A stretch of 64,000 bases of DNA from Planosporangium thailandense (lineage in GTDB: Bacteria; Actinomycetota; Actinomycetes; Mycobacteriales; Micromonosporaceae). A program made the position numbers and the translations under genes. The notes beneath the pieces are model-generated. The model was given only the letters and a program-made list of their open reading frames with translations. It ran no database searches and was not told the origin of the DNA. The stretch lies in the NCBI RefSeq assembly GCF_011947195.1, contig NZ_JAATVY010000003.1, positions 1 to 64,000 of the forward strand. Reading direction: 5' to 3'. Below are positions 37,101-45,641 of this stretch, one piece after another; the first letter of the stretch is position 1; each line of letters starts with the position of its first letter.

Positions 37101-38146
37101 GTCACCCCGTCCACCCCGCCGTCGGTGGCCAGGTGGGCGCTGCCGGCCAGCTCACCGCCGTCGAGGATGACGACCAGGTGCGGGCCGGTGCTGCCACCGG
37201 GGGTGAACCGGGGACGGTTGGCGAGCAGGTCGTCCAGCCGCTGCTCCAGCTCGGCGGCGGTGGTCGCGACCAGGCGTACCGGCCCGATGGCATCCACCTT
37301 GGAGGGGTGCAGGTTGTGCGGGAGCCATTTCACCCACTCCCACTCGGCGCGCCGCTCGGGCGCGGTGCACACGGCGATCAGCAGGTCGTCCGGCGCGTGG
37401 AACACGGCCAGCTGGGCGATCATGGCCCGTACGAGTCCGCGGGCGGCGTCCGAGGTCGCCGGGCCACCGCCGGGCCGGGCGGCCGACGCGCCGCGCACAT
37501 AGACCCGCCAGAAGCCGCGTACCGAGACGGCGACCGGCAGGTCGGGAACGATGGAGTAGGCGTCGAGGAAGCGCCGCAGCGCCCCCGCCGTCATCGGCTC
37601 GAGATCCTCCAGCGGCCGCGTCATCGGGGGGACCAGCGGGGTGGCCAGGGTCTGCGGCCCCAACCCCACCCGCACGATGCCGAAGTCGCCGTCGCCGGCC
37701 CGCCGCTCCCACAGGCGGTGGCTGTCGACGGTCGACCACAGCTGTTTCGGATCCGGGTGCCGGTAGAACAGGCCGGTCCGCTGCCGCTGCGCCGTCTCGC
37801 GGACCTGTCTGCGCAGCACCGCCAGGTGGCGCAGGTATTCGCGGCGGGCCGCCATCATCTCGGACTTCTTCGGGCCCGAGTTCGACCACGAGGTGGCGAG
37901 CATGCCGAGCGTCGAGACGCCGAAGATGCCGCCGACGATGTACGAGTACGTGCCGCCGCCCGACCCGCGGGAGAACAGCAGCGCGGTCGCGATCGTGCCG
38001 GCGAGCATCGGCACCATCTGCAGGAGCTGTTGCAGGCGCGCGTTCGTCGCCTGGGGAATCTCGGGTGGCGCGTCGACGGCTACCTCGCCCGTGGGGATCT
38101 CCGGGGCCGGCCGCCGGGGTAGGCGCTTGACGACGACGGTGCTCAT
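34196..38146 (-). CDS. eccC: Type VII secretion ATPase EccC (fused EccCa-EccCb)
   Basis: This 1316-residue FtsK/SpoIIIE-type ATPase has two N-terminal membrane helices (about 35-80), a DUF domain, and three ATPase modules with P-loops IGATGSGKSEVL (near 490), VGGPQSGKSTAL (near 838) and FGDSESGKSTFL (near 1118). Walker B-type DEFSELL follows the first. It would drive export of WXG100 substrates. In mycobacteria the Ca and Cb halves are often separate; here they are one chain. GGCGAGG precedes the ATG. It diverges from eccD and lies 61 bp before mycP. Confidence 0.95.
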   Translation of the reverse strand: MSTVVVKRLPRRPAPEIPTGEVAVDAPPEIPQATNARLQQLLQMVPMLAGTIATALLFSRGSGGGTYSYIVGGIFGVSTLGMLATSWSNSGPKKSEMMAARREYLRHLAVLRRQVRETAQRQRTGLFYRHPDPKQLWSTVDSHRLWERRAGDGDFGIVRVGLGPQTLATPLVPPMTRPLEDLEPMTAGALRRFLDAYSIVPDLPVAVSVRGFWRVYVRGASAARPGGGPATSDAARGLVRAMIAQLAVFHAPDDLLIAVCTAPERRAEWEWVKWLPHNLHPSKVDAIGPVRLVATTAAELEQRLDDLLANRPRFTPGGSTGPHLVVILDGGELAGSAHLATDGGVDGVTLLDLDSPPPRLLDRTMIVLDPTGPGGRLQTLSAEDSGEVGTADSLGRAEAEALARRLAPLRLAAAARSSDAPMSRDLGLEELLGLGDPYAFDPARAWTPRPHRDRLRVPIGIGRDGQTVELDLKESAQDGMGPHGLLIGATGSGKSEVLRTLVLALAATHPSETLNFVLVDFKGGATFTSLDKLPHVAAVITNLADELPLVDRMVDAINGELVRRQELLRRAGNFASVRDYEKARAGGAPLAPLPSLLIICDEFSELLTAKPDFIDLFVQIGRVGRSLGVHLLLASQRLEEGRLRGLETHLSYRIGLRTFSALESRTVLGVPDAYELPRSPGHGYLKSGTEPLVRFKAAYVSGPYRRPGEHTTADGRRIGSRVQVFSTHYAPVPELPQAPAAPVAEGESLLDILAGRLAGQGIPAHQVWLPPLATPPSLDEVVGPVAVDPARGLSVANPQLRGRLQVPVALVDKPFEQRRDLLWLQLDGAAGHVAVVGGPQSGKSTALRTLITGLALTHTPAEAQVYCLDFGGGQLSGLRELPHVGGVSGRMDTAAVRRTVGEVATLLADRERRFAALGVDSMATYRRTATHAAGDQPTGDVFLVVDGWGTLRSEYDDLEAVVTDIATRGLSYGIHVVAAASRWMDFRPAIRDLFGSRLELRLGDPGDSSVSRKAAANVPERTPGRGITAEQLHFLTALPKLAGGEPADLVKQIAAAWTGAPAPRVRMLPAVVPYSAIAHVRDEREPLSLPIGIAEADLRPVLVDFDSEPHFLLFGDSESGKSTFLRALATTITSRFTPEQARIILVDYRRSLLGAVQTEHLIGYGTAAAHTQELTQSVAAYMETRLPPADVTPEQMRTRSWWSGPECFVLVDDYDLVATGPSNPLLPLLDYLAQARDVGLHVVMTRRSGGAGRALFEPVIQRLRELSSPGLILSGDRDEGPLLGNVRPSLQPPGRGWLVTRREGARLIQVAHVPSS

Positions 38147-38250
38147 GCCGTCACCTCGCCTCCGGTTCGCTCGCTGTGCACGGTCACGGAGGGATGGTAG
38201 GCGGTCGATACGAGTTCCGTCTGGCCGGTCGTTCATGGTAGGAGTACCGG

Positions 38251-39636
38251 GTGCCTGCCCAAGCTACCGGTTTAGCCCGGCTGACGATCAGTTCGCCACA
38301 GAGACGCGTCGATGTCGCGTTGCCCGACGCCGTGCCCGTCGCGGAGCTCCTGCCGGAGCTGCTCGCGCACGCCGGGGAGGGGTTGGCCGACGTCGGTGAG
38401 CGGCACGGCGGCTGGCTGCTGCGCCGCGCCGACGGGGCCGCGTTGTCACCCGGCTCGTCACTTTCCGTACAGGGCGTGCGCGACGGAGAGGTCCTGCACC
38501 TGGTGCCGGCCCGCACCGAGTGGCCGGAGCTCGAGTACGACGACGTCGTGGAGGCGATCGCCGCCGGCGCCCGCCGGTACGGGGCGGGGTGGAGCAGCCG
38601 GGCGAGCCGGCTGACGGGGCTCGCGGCGGCGGGGTTCGTCCTGGCGGTCGGGTTGATCGCTGTGCTGCGTGCCGGAGCGCCGTGGGCCGCCGCCGGGTTC
38701 GTCGCGCTGGGCGCCTGTGCCCTGCTGCTGATCGTCGGCGTGGTGGCGGCGCGCGCGTACGGCGACGGCCCGGTCGGCGCGACGCTCGCGGCGTACGCGC
38801 TGCCGTTCGGGTTCGTGGGCGGCCTGCTCGTGCTGCGGGACGACCGGGGCGGCCCGGACTCGTGGAATCTTCTCGTCGGATCCGCGGTGACGCTGCTCGT
38901 GGCGCTGCTCGGCACGGTCGCCGTCGGGTACGCGCTGCGCCTGTTCGTGGCCGGGGTGACCGCGGGTGTGCTGGGCGCGGTCGCGGCGCTGGTCGACCAG
39001 CTGACCTCGCCGGCGGGCGCCGCGGCCGCGCTGCTGGCCGTCCTGGTCGCCGGGATCGGCGGGCTGCCGCTGCTGGCGATCCGGCTCGGCAAGCTGCCGA
39101 TGCCGGCCGTCACGCTGCCGGCCGATCTGTCCGCGGGTGGTCAGGGGCTGGAGCCGCAGCCGGACCGGCAGCGTGTGTTCGCGGCTGTCGCCCGTACCGA
39201 CGAGATCCTCACCGGCATGCTGTTGGGGCTGACCGTCACCGGGGTCGCGTCGGCGTTCATGCTGTCGCGCACCCATGACCTCGCCGCGAGCCTGCTGATC
39301 GGCGTCGCGTCAGCGGCGCTGCTGCTCCGGGCGCGCCTGTTCGCGACGGTCCGCCAGCGGCTGTCGTTGATCGCGGCCGGGGTCGCCGGTTTCGTGCTGC
39401 TGGCCGCCGAGTACTTCGTCGCGCGCGGCGCGGGGATGGCGCTGATCGGCGCGCTGAGCGCGGCGGTCGTGGCGGTACTGGTCGCGACGGCCGGTGCGCG
39501 GTACGCCCGGCGGGCGCCGTCGCCCTACCTCGGCCGGGCCGCGGACGTGCTCGACGTGGTGTGTGTGGTGTCGGTGATCCCGATCGCCTGCGCCGTGCTC
39601 GGCCTGTACGGCCTGATCCGTTCGCTGGTCTCCTGA
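38251..39636 (+). CDS. eccD: Type VII secretion membrane channel component EccD
   Basis: This 461-residue protein has an N-terminal ubiquitin-like (YukD) domain (about 1-90: LTISSPQRRVDVALPD to DGEVLHLVPA) followed by about eleven membrane helices from residue 125 on, the EccD plan. It forms the membrane channel of the ESX complex together with EccC, EccB and EccE; the last two are not in this window. The GTG start at 38251 has TAGGAG upstream. The stop codon lies in the first copy of a 20-bp tandem repeat. Confidence 0.9.
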   Translation: MPAQATGLARLTISSPQRRVDVALPDAVPVAELLPELLAHAGEGLADVGERHGGWLLRRADGAALSPGSSLSVQGVRDGEVLHLVPARTEWPELEYDDVVEAIAAGARRYGAGWSSRASRLTGLAAAGFVLAVGLIAVLRAGAPWAAAGFVALGACALLLIVGVVAARAYGDGPVGATLAAYALPFGFVGGLLVLRDDRGGPDSWNLLVGSAVTLLVALLGTVAVGYALRLFVAGVTAGVLGAVAALVDQLTSPAGAAAALLAVLVAGIGGLPLLAIRLGKLPMPAVTLPADLSAGGQGLEPQPDRQRVFAAVARTDEILTGMLLGLTVTGVASAFMLSRTHDLAASLLIGVASAALLLRARLFATVRQRLSLIAAGVAGFVLLAAEYFVARGAGMALIGALSAAVVAVLVATAGARYARRAPSPYLGRAADVLDVVCVVSVIPIACAVLGLYGLIRSLVS

Positions 39637-39666
39637 GGCGCTGTGCGGTCTCCTGAGGCGCTGTGC
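39627..39666. repeat. 20-bp tandem duplication at the end of eccD
   Basis: GGTCTCCTGAGGCGCTGTGC occurs twice back to back. The eccD stop codon lies in copy one, and copy two forms the left arm of the following terminator. Confidence 0.85.
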
Positions 39667-39685
39667 GCCAGGCGCCTCAGGAGAC
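39648..39685. terminator. Terminator between eccD and ppa
   Basis: GTCTCCTGAGGCGC and GCGCCTCAGGAGAC form a perfect 14-bp stem with a 10-nt loop between two convergent genes. Confidence 0.85.
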
Positions 39686-39727
39686 GCGCGGACCGGCGCT
39701 CACGGCGCCGATCCGCGCGCGCCAGGC

Positions 39728-40282
39728 TCAGTCGTGCGCCGGCTGTCCCTGGTCCTTCGGCTGTACGTGCACGCCCGGGTCGTGGTACGTGCCGTCCTCG
39801 ATCCCCTGCCGGTAGCGCTCCCGCGACTCTTCGATCTCCGCCTCGGCGTCGTGGCGGCCGACCCAGGTCGCGCCCTCGACGCTCTTGCCCGGCTCGAGGT
39901 CCTTGTAGACCTCGAAGAAGTGCTGGATCTCCAGCCGGTCGAACTCGGGCAGGTGGTGGATGTCACGCAGGTGCTCCTGCCGCGGGTCCTCGGCCGGCAC
40001 GCAGAGCACCTTGTCGTCGCCGCCCTTTTCGTCGGTCATGCGGAACATGCCGACGGCCCGGCACCGGATCAGGCAACCGGGGAACGTCGGCTCCTGGAGG
40101 AGCACCAGCGCGTCCAACGGGTCCCCGTCGTCGCCGAGCGTGCCCTCGATGTACCCGTAGTCCGCGGGGTACTGTGTCGCGGTGAAAAGAGTACGATCCA
40201 GGCGAATTCGCCCGGTGGCATGGTCCACCTCGTACTTGTTGCGCTGTCCCTTGGGGATTTCGACCGTGACGTCGAATTCCAT
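39728..40282 (-). CDS. ppa: Inorganic pyrophosphatase
   Basis: This 184-residue family I pyrophosphatase has an N-terminal Glu/Lys/Arg set ([13 protein letters not shown]), DYGYIEGT and the catalytic [11 protein letters not shown] with its Asp triad. Actinobacterial enzymes of this family are soluble hexamers that hydrolyse pyrophosphate. The C-terminal 15 residues are a charged tail ([11 protein letters not shown]). AGGGAG precedes the ATG. It diverges from dacB, as Rv3628 does from Rv3627c. Confidence 0.96.
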   Translation of the reverse strand: MEFDVTVEIPKGQRNKYEVDHATGRIRLDRTLFTATQYPADYGYIEGTLGDDGDPLDALVLLQEPTFPGCLIRCRAVGMFRMTDEKGGDDKVLCVPAEDPRQEHLRDIHHLPEFDRLEIQHFFEVYKDLEPGKSVEGATWVGRHDAEAEIEESRERYRQGIEDGTYHDPGVHVQPKDQGQPAHD

Positions 40283-40403
40283 AATCGGCTCCCTCTAGCT
40301 TGCCCCGTTGCGCCCGCAGGACAGTTCCCGCGACGACCATAACCACGCTTCAGTCGTTGACTAGTGTCCTTACCGTCGGCTGGCAAGTGGAGGGGAGGGT
40401 GCG

Positions 40404-41816
40404 ATGGCGAGGCAAAGACCACAACTGCTGCGACGCTTGATCGTTACCGTGGTATGCCTGCTCTCCGCCGTGTTGGCCGCCGCCGGCACCGCGGCGTTCG
40501 CCCCTGACGCCGGAGCGCAGCTGATCGGCGCACCGAGCCGCACGTGGCACGCCGGCGCACCGGCCGTTCCGGCCCCCCCGGTTCTCGCCGGCGCCGGCAG
40601 CGCCGCCGCCGCGCCCGACCCGGCTGCGGTCGCCGCCAGCCTGGCCCCGCTGCTGCGCGATCCCGTGCTCGGCGGCCATCTCGACGCGTACGTCGCCGAC
40701 GCCGTGACCGGCGCGCAACTGTTCGCCGAGAACCCGGACACCGCGGCCCTGCCCGCCTCGACCCTGAAGCTACTGACCGCGGAGGCCGTCCTCACCGCGC
40801 GCGGCCCGGCGTACCGGCTGGCCACCCGGGCGGTGGCCGGCGCCAACCCCGGCGAGGTGGTGCTGGTCGGCGGCGGTGACCCCACGCTCGCCGGGGGCGA
40901 GCGGCGTACCTTCGCCGAGGCGGCCCGGCTCGACGAGCTGGCGGCGCAGGTCAAGAAGGCGCTCGGCGGCACCGCACCGACCCGGGTCATCATCGACGCC
41001 TCGCTGTTCGGCCCGGCGACCACCGGCCCCGGCTGGGACAGCGACATCATCTCCAGCGGAAACTCCTCCGTGATCAGCTCGCTGATGATCGACGGCGGAC
41101 GGTCCGCGCCGACCAGCCCGCACGGCCCCAGCCCGCGCGCGGCCGCGCCGGACCTCGCCGCCGGGCAGGCGTTCGCCGCCGCGCTCGGGCTGCCCGCCAG
41201 CGCGGTCACCGCGGGCACCGCTCCGACCGGCGCGGCCCAGCTCGGGGTGGTCGAGTCACCGCCGCTCGAGCGGCTGGTCGAGCTGATGCTCGTCGAAAGT
41301 GACAACGTCATCGCCGAGTGCCTGGCCCGGCAGGTGGCACTGGCCCGCAGCCAGCCGGCCACCTTCGAAGGTGCCGCGACCGCGATGCGCGCCGTCCTCG
41401 GCGAGCTGGGGCTGCCCGTCGACAAGCTGGTGCTGAGCGACGGCAGCGGGCTCTCCCGCAACGACCGGGTCACCCCGACGCTGCTGGCCGGCGCGCTGCT
41501 GCTCGCGGTCAAGCCGACGCACCCGCAGCTGCGCGTGGTCTTCTCCGGCATGCCGGTCGGCGGTTACTCCGGGACGCTGCGCGACCGGTACCGCAAACCG
41601 ACCAACGGAGCCGCGGCGGCCGGCCTGGTCCGCGCCAAGACCGGCAGCCTGAGCGGGCTCAACTCGATCGCCGGCACGGTCGTCGACGCCGACGGCCGGC
41701 TCCTGGTGTTCGCCGTGATCGCGGATGCGTCACCGAACCTCGGCGGCATCCCTTCGCCGCCGCAGCAGGCCCTCGACCGGGTGGCGGCGGCCCTCGCGGG
41801 CTGCGGCTGCCACTGA
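40404..41816 (+). CDS. dacB: D-alanyl-D-alanine carboxypeptidase/endopeptidase (PBP4 type)
   Basis: This 470-residue exported protein has a signal peptide (LIVTVVCLLSAVLAAAGTAAF) and the penicillin-binding motifs of class C PBPs: STLK near 120, SDN near 299 and KTGS near 411. An inserted domain lies between the first two, as is usual for PBP4/DacB. It trims or cleaves peptidoglycan stem peptides. GGAGGGGAGG sits just before the ATG. It corresponds to Rv3627c. Confidence 0.94.
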   Translation: MARQRPQLLRRLIVTVVCLLSAVLAAAGTAAFAPDAGAQLIGAPSRTWHAGAPAVPAPPVLAGAGSAAAAPDPAAVAASLAPLLRDPVLGGHLDAYVADAVTGAQLFAENPDTAALPASTLKLLTAEAVLTARGPAYRLATRAVAGANPGEVVLVGGGDPTLAGGERRTFAEAARLDELAAQVKKALGGTAPTRVIIDASLFGPATTGPGWDSDIISSGNSSVISSLMIDGGRSAPTSPHGPSPRAAAPDLAAGQAFAAALGLPASAVTAGTAPTGAAQLGVVESPPLERLVELMLVESDNVIAECLARQVALARSQPATFEGAATAMRAVLGELGLPVDKLVLSDGSGLSRNDRVTPTLLAGALLLAVKPTHPQLRVVFSGMPVGGYSGTLRDRYRKPTNGAAAAGLVRAKTGSLSGLNSIAGTVVDADGRLLVFAVIADASPNLGGIPSPPQQALDRVAAALAGCGCH

Positions 41817-41883
41817 CCTGCGCGCCTGCCGCGGCCGACAGAAGCCGCCCCGTCGGACGGGATCGCGACGGGCGCGGCACGGG

Positions 41884-41889
41884 TACGGT
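41884..41889 (+). promoter_or_regulatory. Leaderless -10 box of the DUF2342 gene
   Basis: TACGGT is 7 nt before the ATG at 41897. Confidence 0.5.
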
Positions 41890-41896
41890 GGTGGAC

Positions 41897-42979
41897 ATGG
41901 CGCAGCAGTTCGTCGACTGGGACCTGGCCGCGGCGACCGCCGCGACGCTGGGCCGCACCGGTCCACAGGTGTCCTACGACGAGGCTCTCGAGGTCGTCGC
42001 CGACCTGCGGAAGCTCACCGACGAGGCCGCCGGCCACGTCCTCGAGTACACCGGGCTGCGCCCGGTGGGGCCTGACCCGGGCGTACGGGTGGTCGACCGG
42101 CGCGACTGGGCGGCGACCAACATCGACGGGCTGAAGCAGGTGGTGACCCCGCTGGCCGAGCGGCTCATCGACGGCCGCCCGCCGGGACCGCTCGCCACCG
42201 CCATCGGCGGCCGGGTCACCGGCGTACAGGCCGGCACCGTGCTCGCCTACCTGTCCGGCCGGGTGCTGGGGCAGTACGAGGTCTTCTCCGCCGATCCGGG
42301 GCAGTTGCTGCTCGTCGCGCCCAACATCGTCGACGTGGAGCGCAAGCTCGGCGCCGACCCGCGCGACTTCCGGCTGTGGGTCTGCCTGCACGAGGTCACC
42401 CACCGCACCCAGTTCACGGCCGTACCGTGGCTGCGCGGGCACTTCCTCGGGGAGGTGCAGGCGTTCATCGACGCCGCGCAGCTCGACCGCGAGCAGCTGC
42501 TGGAGCGGCTGCGCAACGCGGTTTCGGCGCTGTCGGAGTCGGTGCGCGACCCGGAGAGCCGGGCCTCTGTGCTCGACCTGGTGCAGACGCCGGCCCAGCG
42601 GCGGGTGCTCGACCGGCTGACCGCGCTGATGACGCTGCTGGAGGGCCACGCCGAGTTCGTGATGGACGGCGTCGGGCCCCGGGTGGTGCCGTCGGTCGAG
42701 GCCATCCGTAGCAAGTTCAACCAGCGCCGGGAGGCGGCCAACCCGGTGGAGCGGGTGCTGCGCAGGCTCCTCGGTATCGAGGTGAAGCTGCGCCAGTACG
42801 CCGAGGGGCGCAAGTTCGTCCATTCCGTGGTGGACCGGGTCGGGATGGCCGAGTTCAACCGGGTCTGGGAATCCCCGCTCACCCTGCCGCGGCTGTCCGA
42901 GCTGACCGACCCGGACGCCTGGATCTCCCGCATCCGCGCCGAATCCGGCACCGACACCGGCGCCGACTCCGGTTCGTGA
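41897..42979 (+). CDS. Zincin-like DUF2342 protein (Rv3626c type)
   Basis: This 360-residue protein has a minimal metallopeptidase motif CLHEVTHRTQF (HExxH) and a downstream ALMTLLEGHAEFVMD that can supply the third ligand. This matches the DUF2342 family, also annotated as a coenzyme F420 biosynthesis-associated protein without clear proof. There is no signal peptide. It lies between dacB and tilS as in mycobacteria, and tilS starts 5 bp after its stop. Proteolytic activity is unproven. Confidence 0.9.
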   Translation: MAQQFVDWDLAAATAATLGRTGPQVSYDEALEVVADLRKLTDEAAGHVLEYTGLRPVGPDPGVRVVDRRDWAATNIDGLKQVVTPLAERLIDGRPPGPLATAIGGRVTGVQAGTVLAYLSGRVLGQYEVFSADPGQLLLVAPNIVDVERKLGADPRDFRLWVCLHEVTHRTQFTAVPWLRGHFLGEVQAFIDAAQLDREQLLERLRNAVSALSESVRDPESRASVLDLVQTPAQRRVLDRLTALMTLLEGHAEFVMDGVGPRVVPSVEAIRSKFNQRREAANPVERVLRRLLGIEVKLRQYAEGRKFVHSVVDRVGMAEFNRVWESPLTLPRLSELTDPDAWISRIRAESGTDTGADSGS

Positions 42980-42983
42980 TCGG

Positions 42984-43970
42984 ATGGCCGCGCTCGCGCC
43001 GCCCGTAGCCGCGCTGCGGGTCGCCGTCCGCCGGGCGCTGGCCTGCCTCCCGTCGGGATCACTGGTCCTGGTCGCCTGCTCGGGCGGCGCCGACTCGCTG
43101 GCGCTCGCTGCCGCCGCCGCGTTCGTCGCGCCCCGGCAGCGGCTGCGCTGCGGCCTCGTCACGGTCGACCACCAGCTTCAGCCGGGCTCCGCCGACCGCG
43201 CCGAGGCCGTGGCGAAGTGGGGAAAAACCTTGGATCTCAGTCCCGTGGTGACGACGCGGGTCGAGGTGGGTGGGAGACCGGGAGGTCCCGAGGCGGCGGC
43301 CCGCGAGGCGCGCTACGACGCTCTGATCGACGTCGCGCGCCGTACCGGTGCCCGCGCGATCCTGCTCGGCCACACCCGCGATGACCAGGCCGAGACCGTA
43401 CTGCTGGCGTTGGCGCGCGGCGCCGGCCCGCGGGGGCTGGCCGCGATGCCCGCCCGCCGCGAGGTCTCCGGCGTACTGCTGCTGCGGCCCCTGCTCGACG
43501 TACCGCGGGCGGACACGGCCGCCGCGTGCGAGGCGCTCGGGCTCGAACCGTGGCGGGACCCGCACAACACCGACCCCTCGTACGCCCGAGCCCGGGTAAG
43601 GGCGCTCCTACCGGCGCTCACCGAGGCGCTCGGCCCGGGGCTGGTGGGCAACCTCGCCCGCGCCGCGTCGCTCGCGGCCGCCGACACCGCAGTGCTCGAC
43701 GCGCTCGCCGCCGACCTGGCCGCCGAGGCGGCCGACGGTGAGGGGGCCTTGCGGGTGGAGGTCCTGGCCGGACGGCCGGCGGCACTGCGTACCCGGGTGC
43801 TGCACGCCTGGGCCCGCCAGCTCGGCGCGAGCGGATCGGCGCTGTCCGCCCGCCACGTCGACGCGCTCGACGCGCTGATCACCCGGTGGCACGGCCAGGG
43901 GCCGGTGGCGCTCCCCGGTGGGCGGCGGGTGTCCCGGCTTGCCGGGCGACTGGTGCCGTTGCCGGACTAG
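42984..43970 (+). CDS. tilS: tRNA(Ile)-lysidine synthase
   Basis: This 328-residue N-type ATP pyrophosphatase has the PP-loop SGGADS at residues 33-38, the GHTRDDQAETVLLALARG stretch and PLLDVPRADT. It adds lysine to C34 of the AUA-reading tRNA-Ile. It has the short actinobacterial form without the extended C-terminal domain of E. coli TilS. It is probably translated with the upstream DUF2342 gene. Confidence 0.94.
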   Translation: MAALAPPVAALRVAVRRALACLPSGSLVLVACSGGADSLALAAAAAFVAPRQRLRCGLVTVDHQLQPGSADRAEAVAKWGKTLDLSPVVTTRVEVGGRPGGPEAAAREARYDALIDVARRTGARAILLGHTRDDQAETVLLALARGAGPRGLAAMPARREVSGVLLLRPLLDVPRADTAAACEALGLEPWRDPHNTDPSYARARVRALLPALTEALGPGLVGNLARAASLAAADTAVLDALAADLAAEAADGEGALRVEVLAGRPAALRTRVLHAWARQLGASGSALSARHVDALDALITRWHGQGPVALPGGRRVSRLAGRLVPLPD

Positions 43971-43973
43971 GGT
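43968..43973 (+). promoter_or_regulatory. Leaderless -10 box of ggt
   Basis: TAGGGT begins with the tilS stop codon and ends 6 nt before the ATG at 43980. Confidence 0.5.
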
Positions 43974-43979
43974 GCTGGT

Positions 43980-45632
43980 ATGCCCTTGCCGCATCAGGGT
44001 CGCAAACCGGTGTACGCGCCGCGGGGCGCCGTCGCCACCAGCCAGCCGTTAGCTGCCGCCGCGGGGCTCGCGGTGCTGCGCCGCGGCGGCAACGCGGTCG
44101 ACGCGGCGATCGCCACGGCCATCGCGCTGACCGTGGTGCAGCCCGGCTCCAACGACATCGGCAGCGACCTGTTCGCCCTGGTATGGGACGGGCGAGAACT
44201 GCACGGGTTGAACGCCTCCGGGCGCTCGCCGGCCGCGTTCACCCCGGAGGTGATCCGCGCGCGGAGCGCCGGCGCCGTCCCGTCCTCGGCGCTCGGCGGC
44301 GCGCAGGCCGTCGCGGCCGAGGTCGTACCCGAGCGGGGCTGGCTGCCGGTGACCGTGCCCGGTGCGCCGGCCGGCTGGCGCGACCTGCACGAGCGGTTCG
44401 GCGCCCTGCCGTTCGCGGACCTGTTCACCGATGCGATCGCGTACGCCGAGCACGGGTACCCGGTTTCGCCGACGGTGGCCGCCGGCTGGGACCGGGCGGT
44501 CCGGCTGCTGCACGCGGGCCTGCACGGCCCCGAGTTCGCCGAATGGTCGCGCGTGTTCGCGCCCGGCGGTCGGGCGCCCCGGGCGGGGGAGCGCTGGCGC
44601 AACCCGGATGCCGCCCGCACGCTGGGGCTGATCGCCGACAGCCGCGCGGAGGCGTTCTACGCAGGTGAGATCGCGGCGGCGATCGACCGCTTCGCGGCGG
44701 CCACCGGCGGCCTGCTCACCGCCGAGGACCTGGCCAAGCACACCTCGACCTGGGTGGAGCCGATCTCGACGAGCTACCGCGGGTACGACGTGTGGGAGAT
44801 CCCGCCCAACGGCCAGGGCATCGCGGCGCTGCTGGCGCTCAACTCTCTCGAAGGGTACGACCCGGCCGGCGCGTCACTGGAGGAGCGGCTGCACCGGCAG
44901 ATCGAGGCGATGAAGCTCGGCTTCGCGGACGCGCACGCGTACGTGGCCGACCCCGACGTCGCACCCGCACCGGTCGGCGCGCTGCTCGACAAGGCGTACG
45001 CGGCGCGGCGGCGCGCCCTGATCTCCGAGCGCGCGTCGGTGCCACCGCCCGGTGAGCCGCTGCGCGGCGGCACCGTCTACCTGTGCACTGCCGACGCCGA
45101 CGGCATGATGGTCAGCCTCATCCAGTCCAACTACATGGGGTTCGGCTCCCACGTCGTGGTGCCGGGCACCGGGTTCACCCTGCAGAACCGGGGCGCCGGC
45201 TTCGCGCTCGAGGCCGGGCACCCCAACATCGCCGCGCCGGGCAAGCGGCCGTTCCACACGATCATTCCGGGCTTCCTTACCCGCGAGGGCGCGGCGGTGG
45301 GCCCGTTCGGGGTGATGGGCGGGCACATGCAGCCGCAGGGGCACGTACAGGTGGTGCTCGGATGCGTTGACGACCACCTGGATCCGCAGGAGGCCCTCGG
45401 CCGGCCCCGCTGGTACTGGCACACCGGTACCGAGGTGCGCGTCGAGCCGGGGATGGTCGCCGACGACGAGGGCCGGGCGGCGGTCGACGGGCTGCGTCGG
45501 CGCGGCCACGAGGTGACCGTGGCCGACCCGGTCGGCTTCGGGTTCGGCCAGGCGATCTGGCGGCTGCCCGACGGCGCCGGCTACGTGGCCGGCAGCGAGC
45601 CGCGCGCCGACGGCCAGGCCGTGGGGTACTGA
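43980..45632 (+). CDS. ggt: Gamma-glutamyltranspeptidase-family Ntn-hydrolase
   Basis: This 550-residue protein has the ATSQPLAAAAGLAVLRRGGNAVDAAIA opening, GSNDIGSDLFALVWDG, and the self-cleavage site before the catalytic Thr in GGTVYLCTADADG, then FGSHVVVPGTGF. There is no signal peptide, so it is probably cytosolic. Several such proteins process gamma-glutamyl amides or cephalosporin-like acyl groups rather than glutathione. It is not part of the mycobacterial tilS-hpt order, so it is an insertion into that block. Confidence 0.88.
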   Translation: MPLPHQGRKPVYAPRGAVATSQPLAAAAGLAVLRRGGNAVDAAIATAIALTVVQPGSNDIGSDLFALVWDGRELHGLNASGRSPAAFTPEVIRARSAGAVPSSALGGAQAVAAEVVPERGWLPVTVPGAPAGWRDLHERFGALPFADLFTDAIAYAEHGYPVSPTVAAGWDRAVRLLHAGLHGPEFAEWSRVFAPGGRAPRAGERWRNPDAARTLGLIADSRAEAFYAGEIAAAIDRFAAATGGLLTAEDLAKHTSTWVEPISTSYRGYDVWEIPPNGQGIAALLALNSLEGYDPAGASLEERLHRQIEAMKLGFADAHAYVADPDVAPAPVGALLDKAYAARRRALISERASVPPPGEPLRGGTVYLCTADADGMMVSLIQSNYMGFGSHVVVPGTGFTLQNRGAGFALEAGHPNIAAPGKRPFHTIIPGFLTREGAAVGPFGVMGGHMQPQGHVQVVLGCVDDHLDPQEALGRPRWYWHTGTEVRVEPGMVADDEGRAAVDGLRRRGHEVTVADPVGFGFGQAIWRLPDGAGYVAGSEPRADGQAVGY

Positions 45633-45641
45633 GGGGCAGTA

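Noticed and set aside
34424-38122. A 1232-codon plus-strand open frame
   Set aside because: Antisense to eccC, whose P-loops and length are unmistakable.
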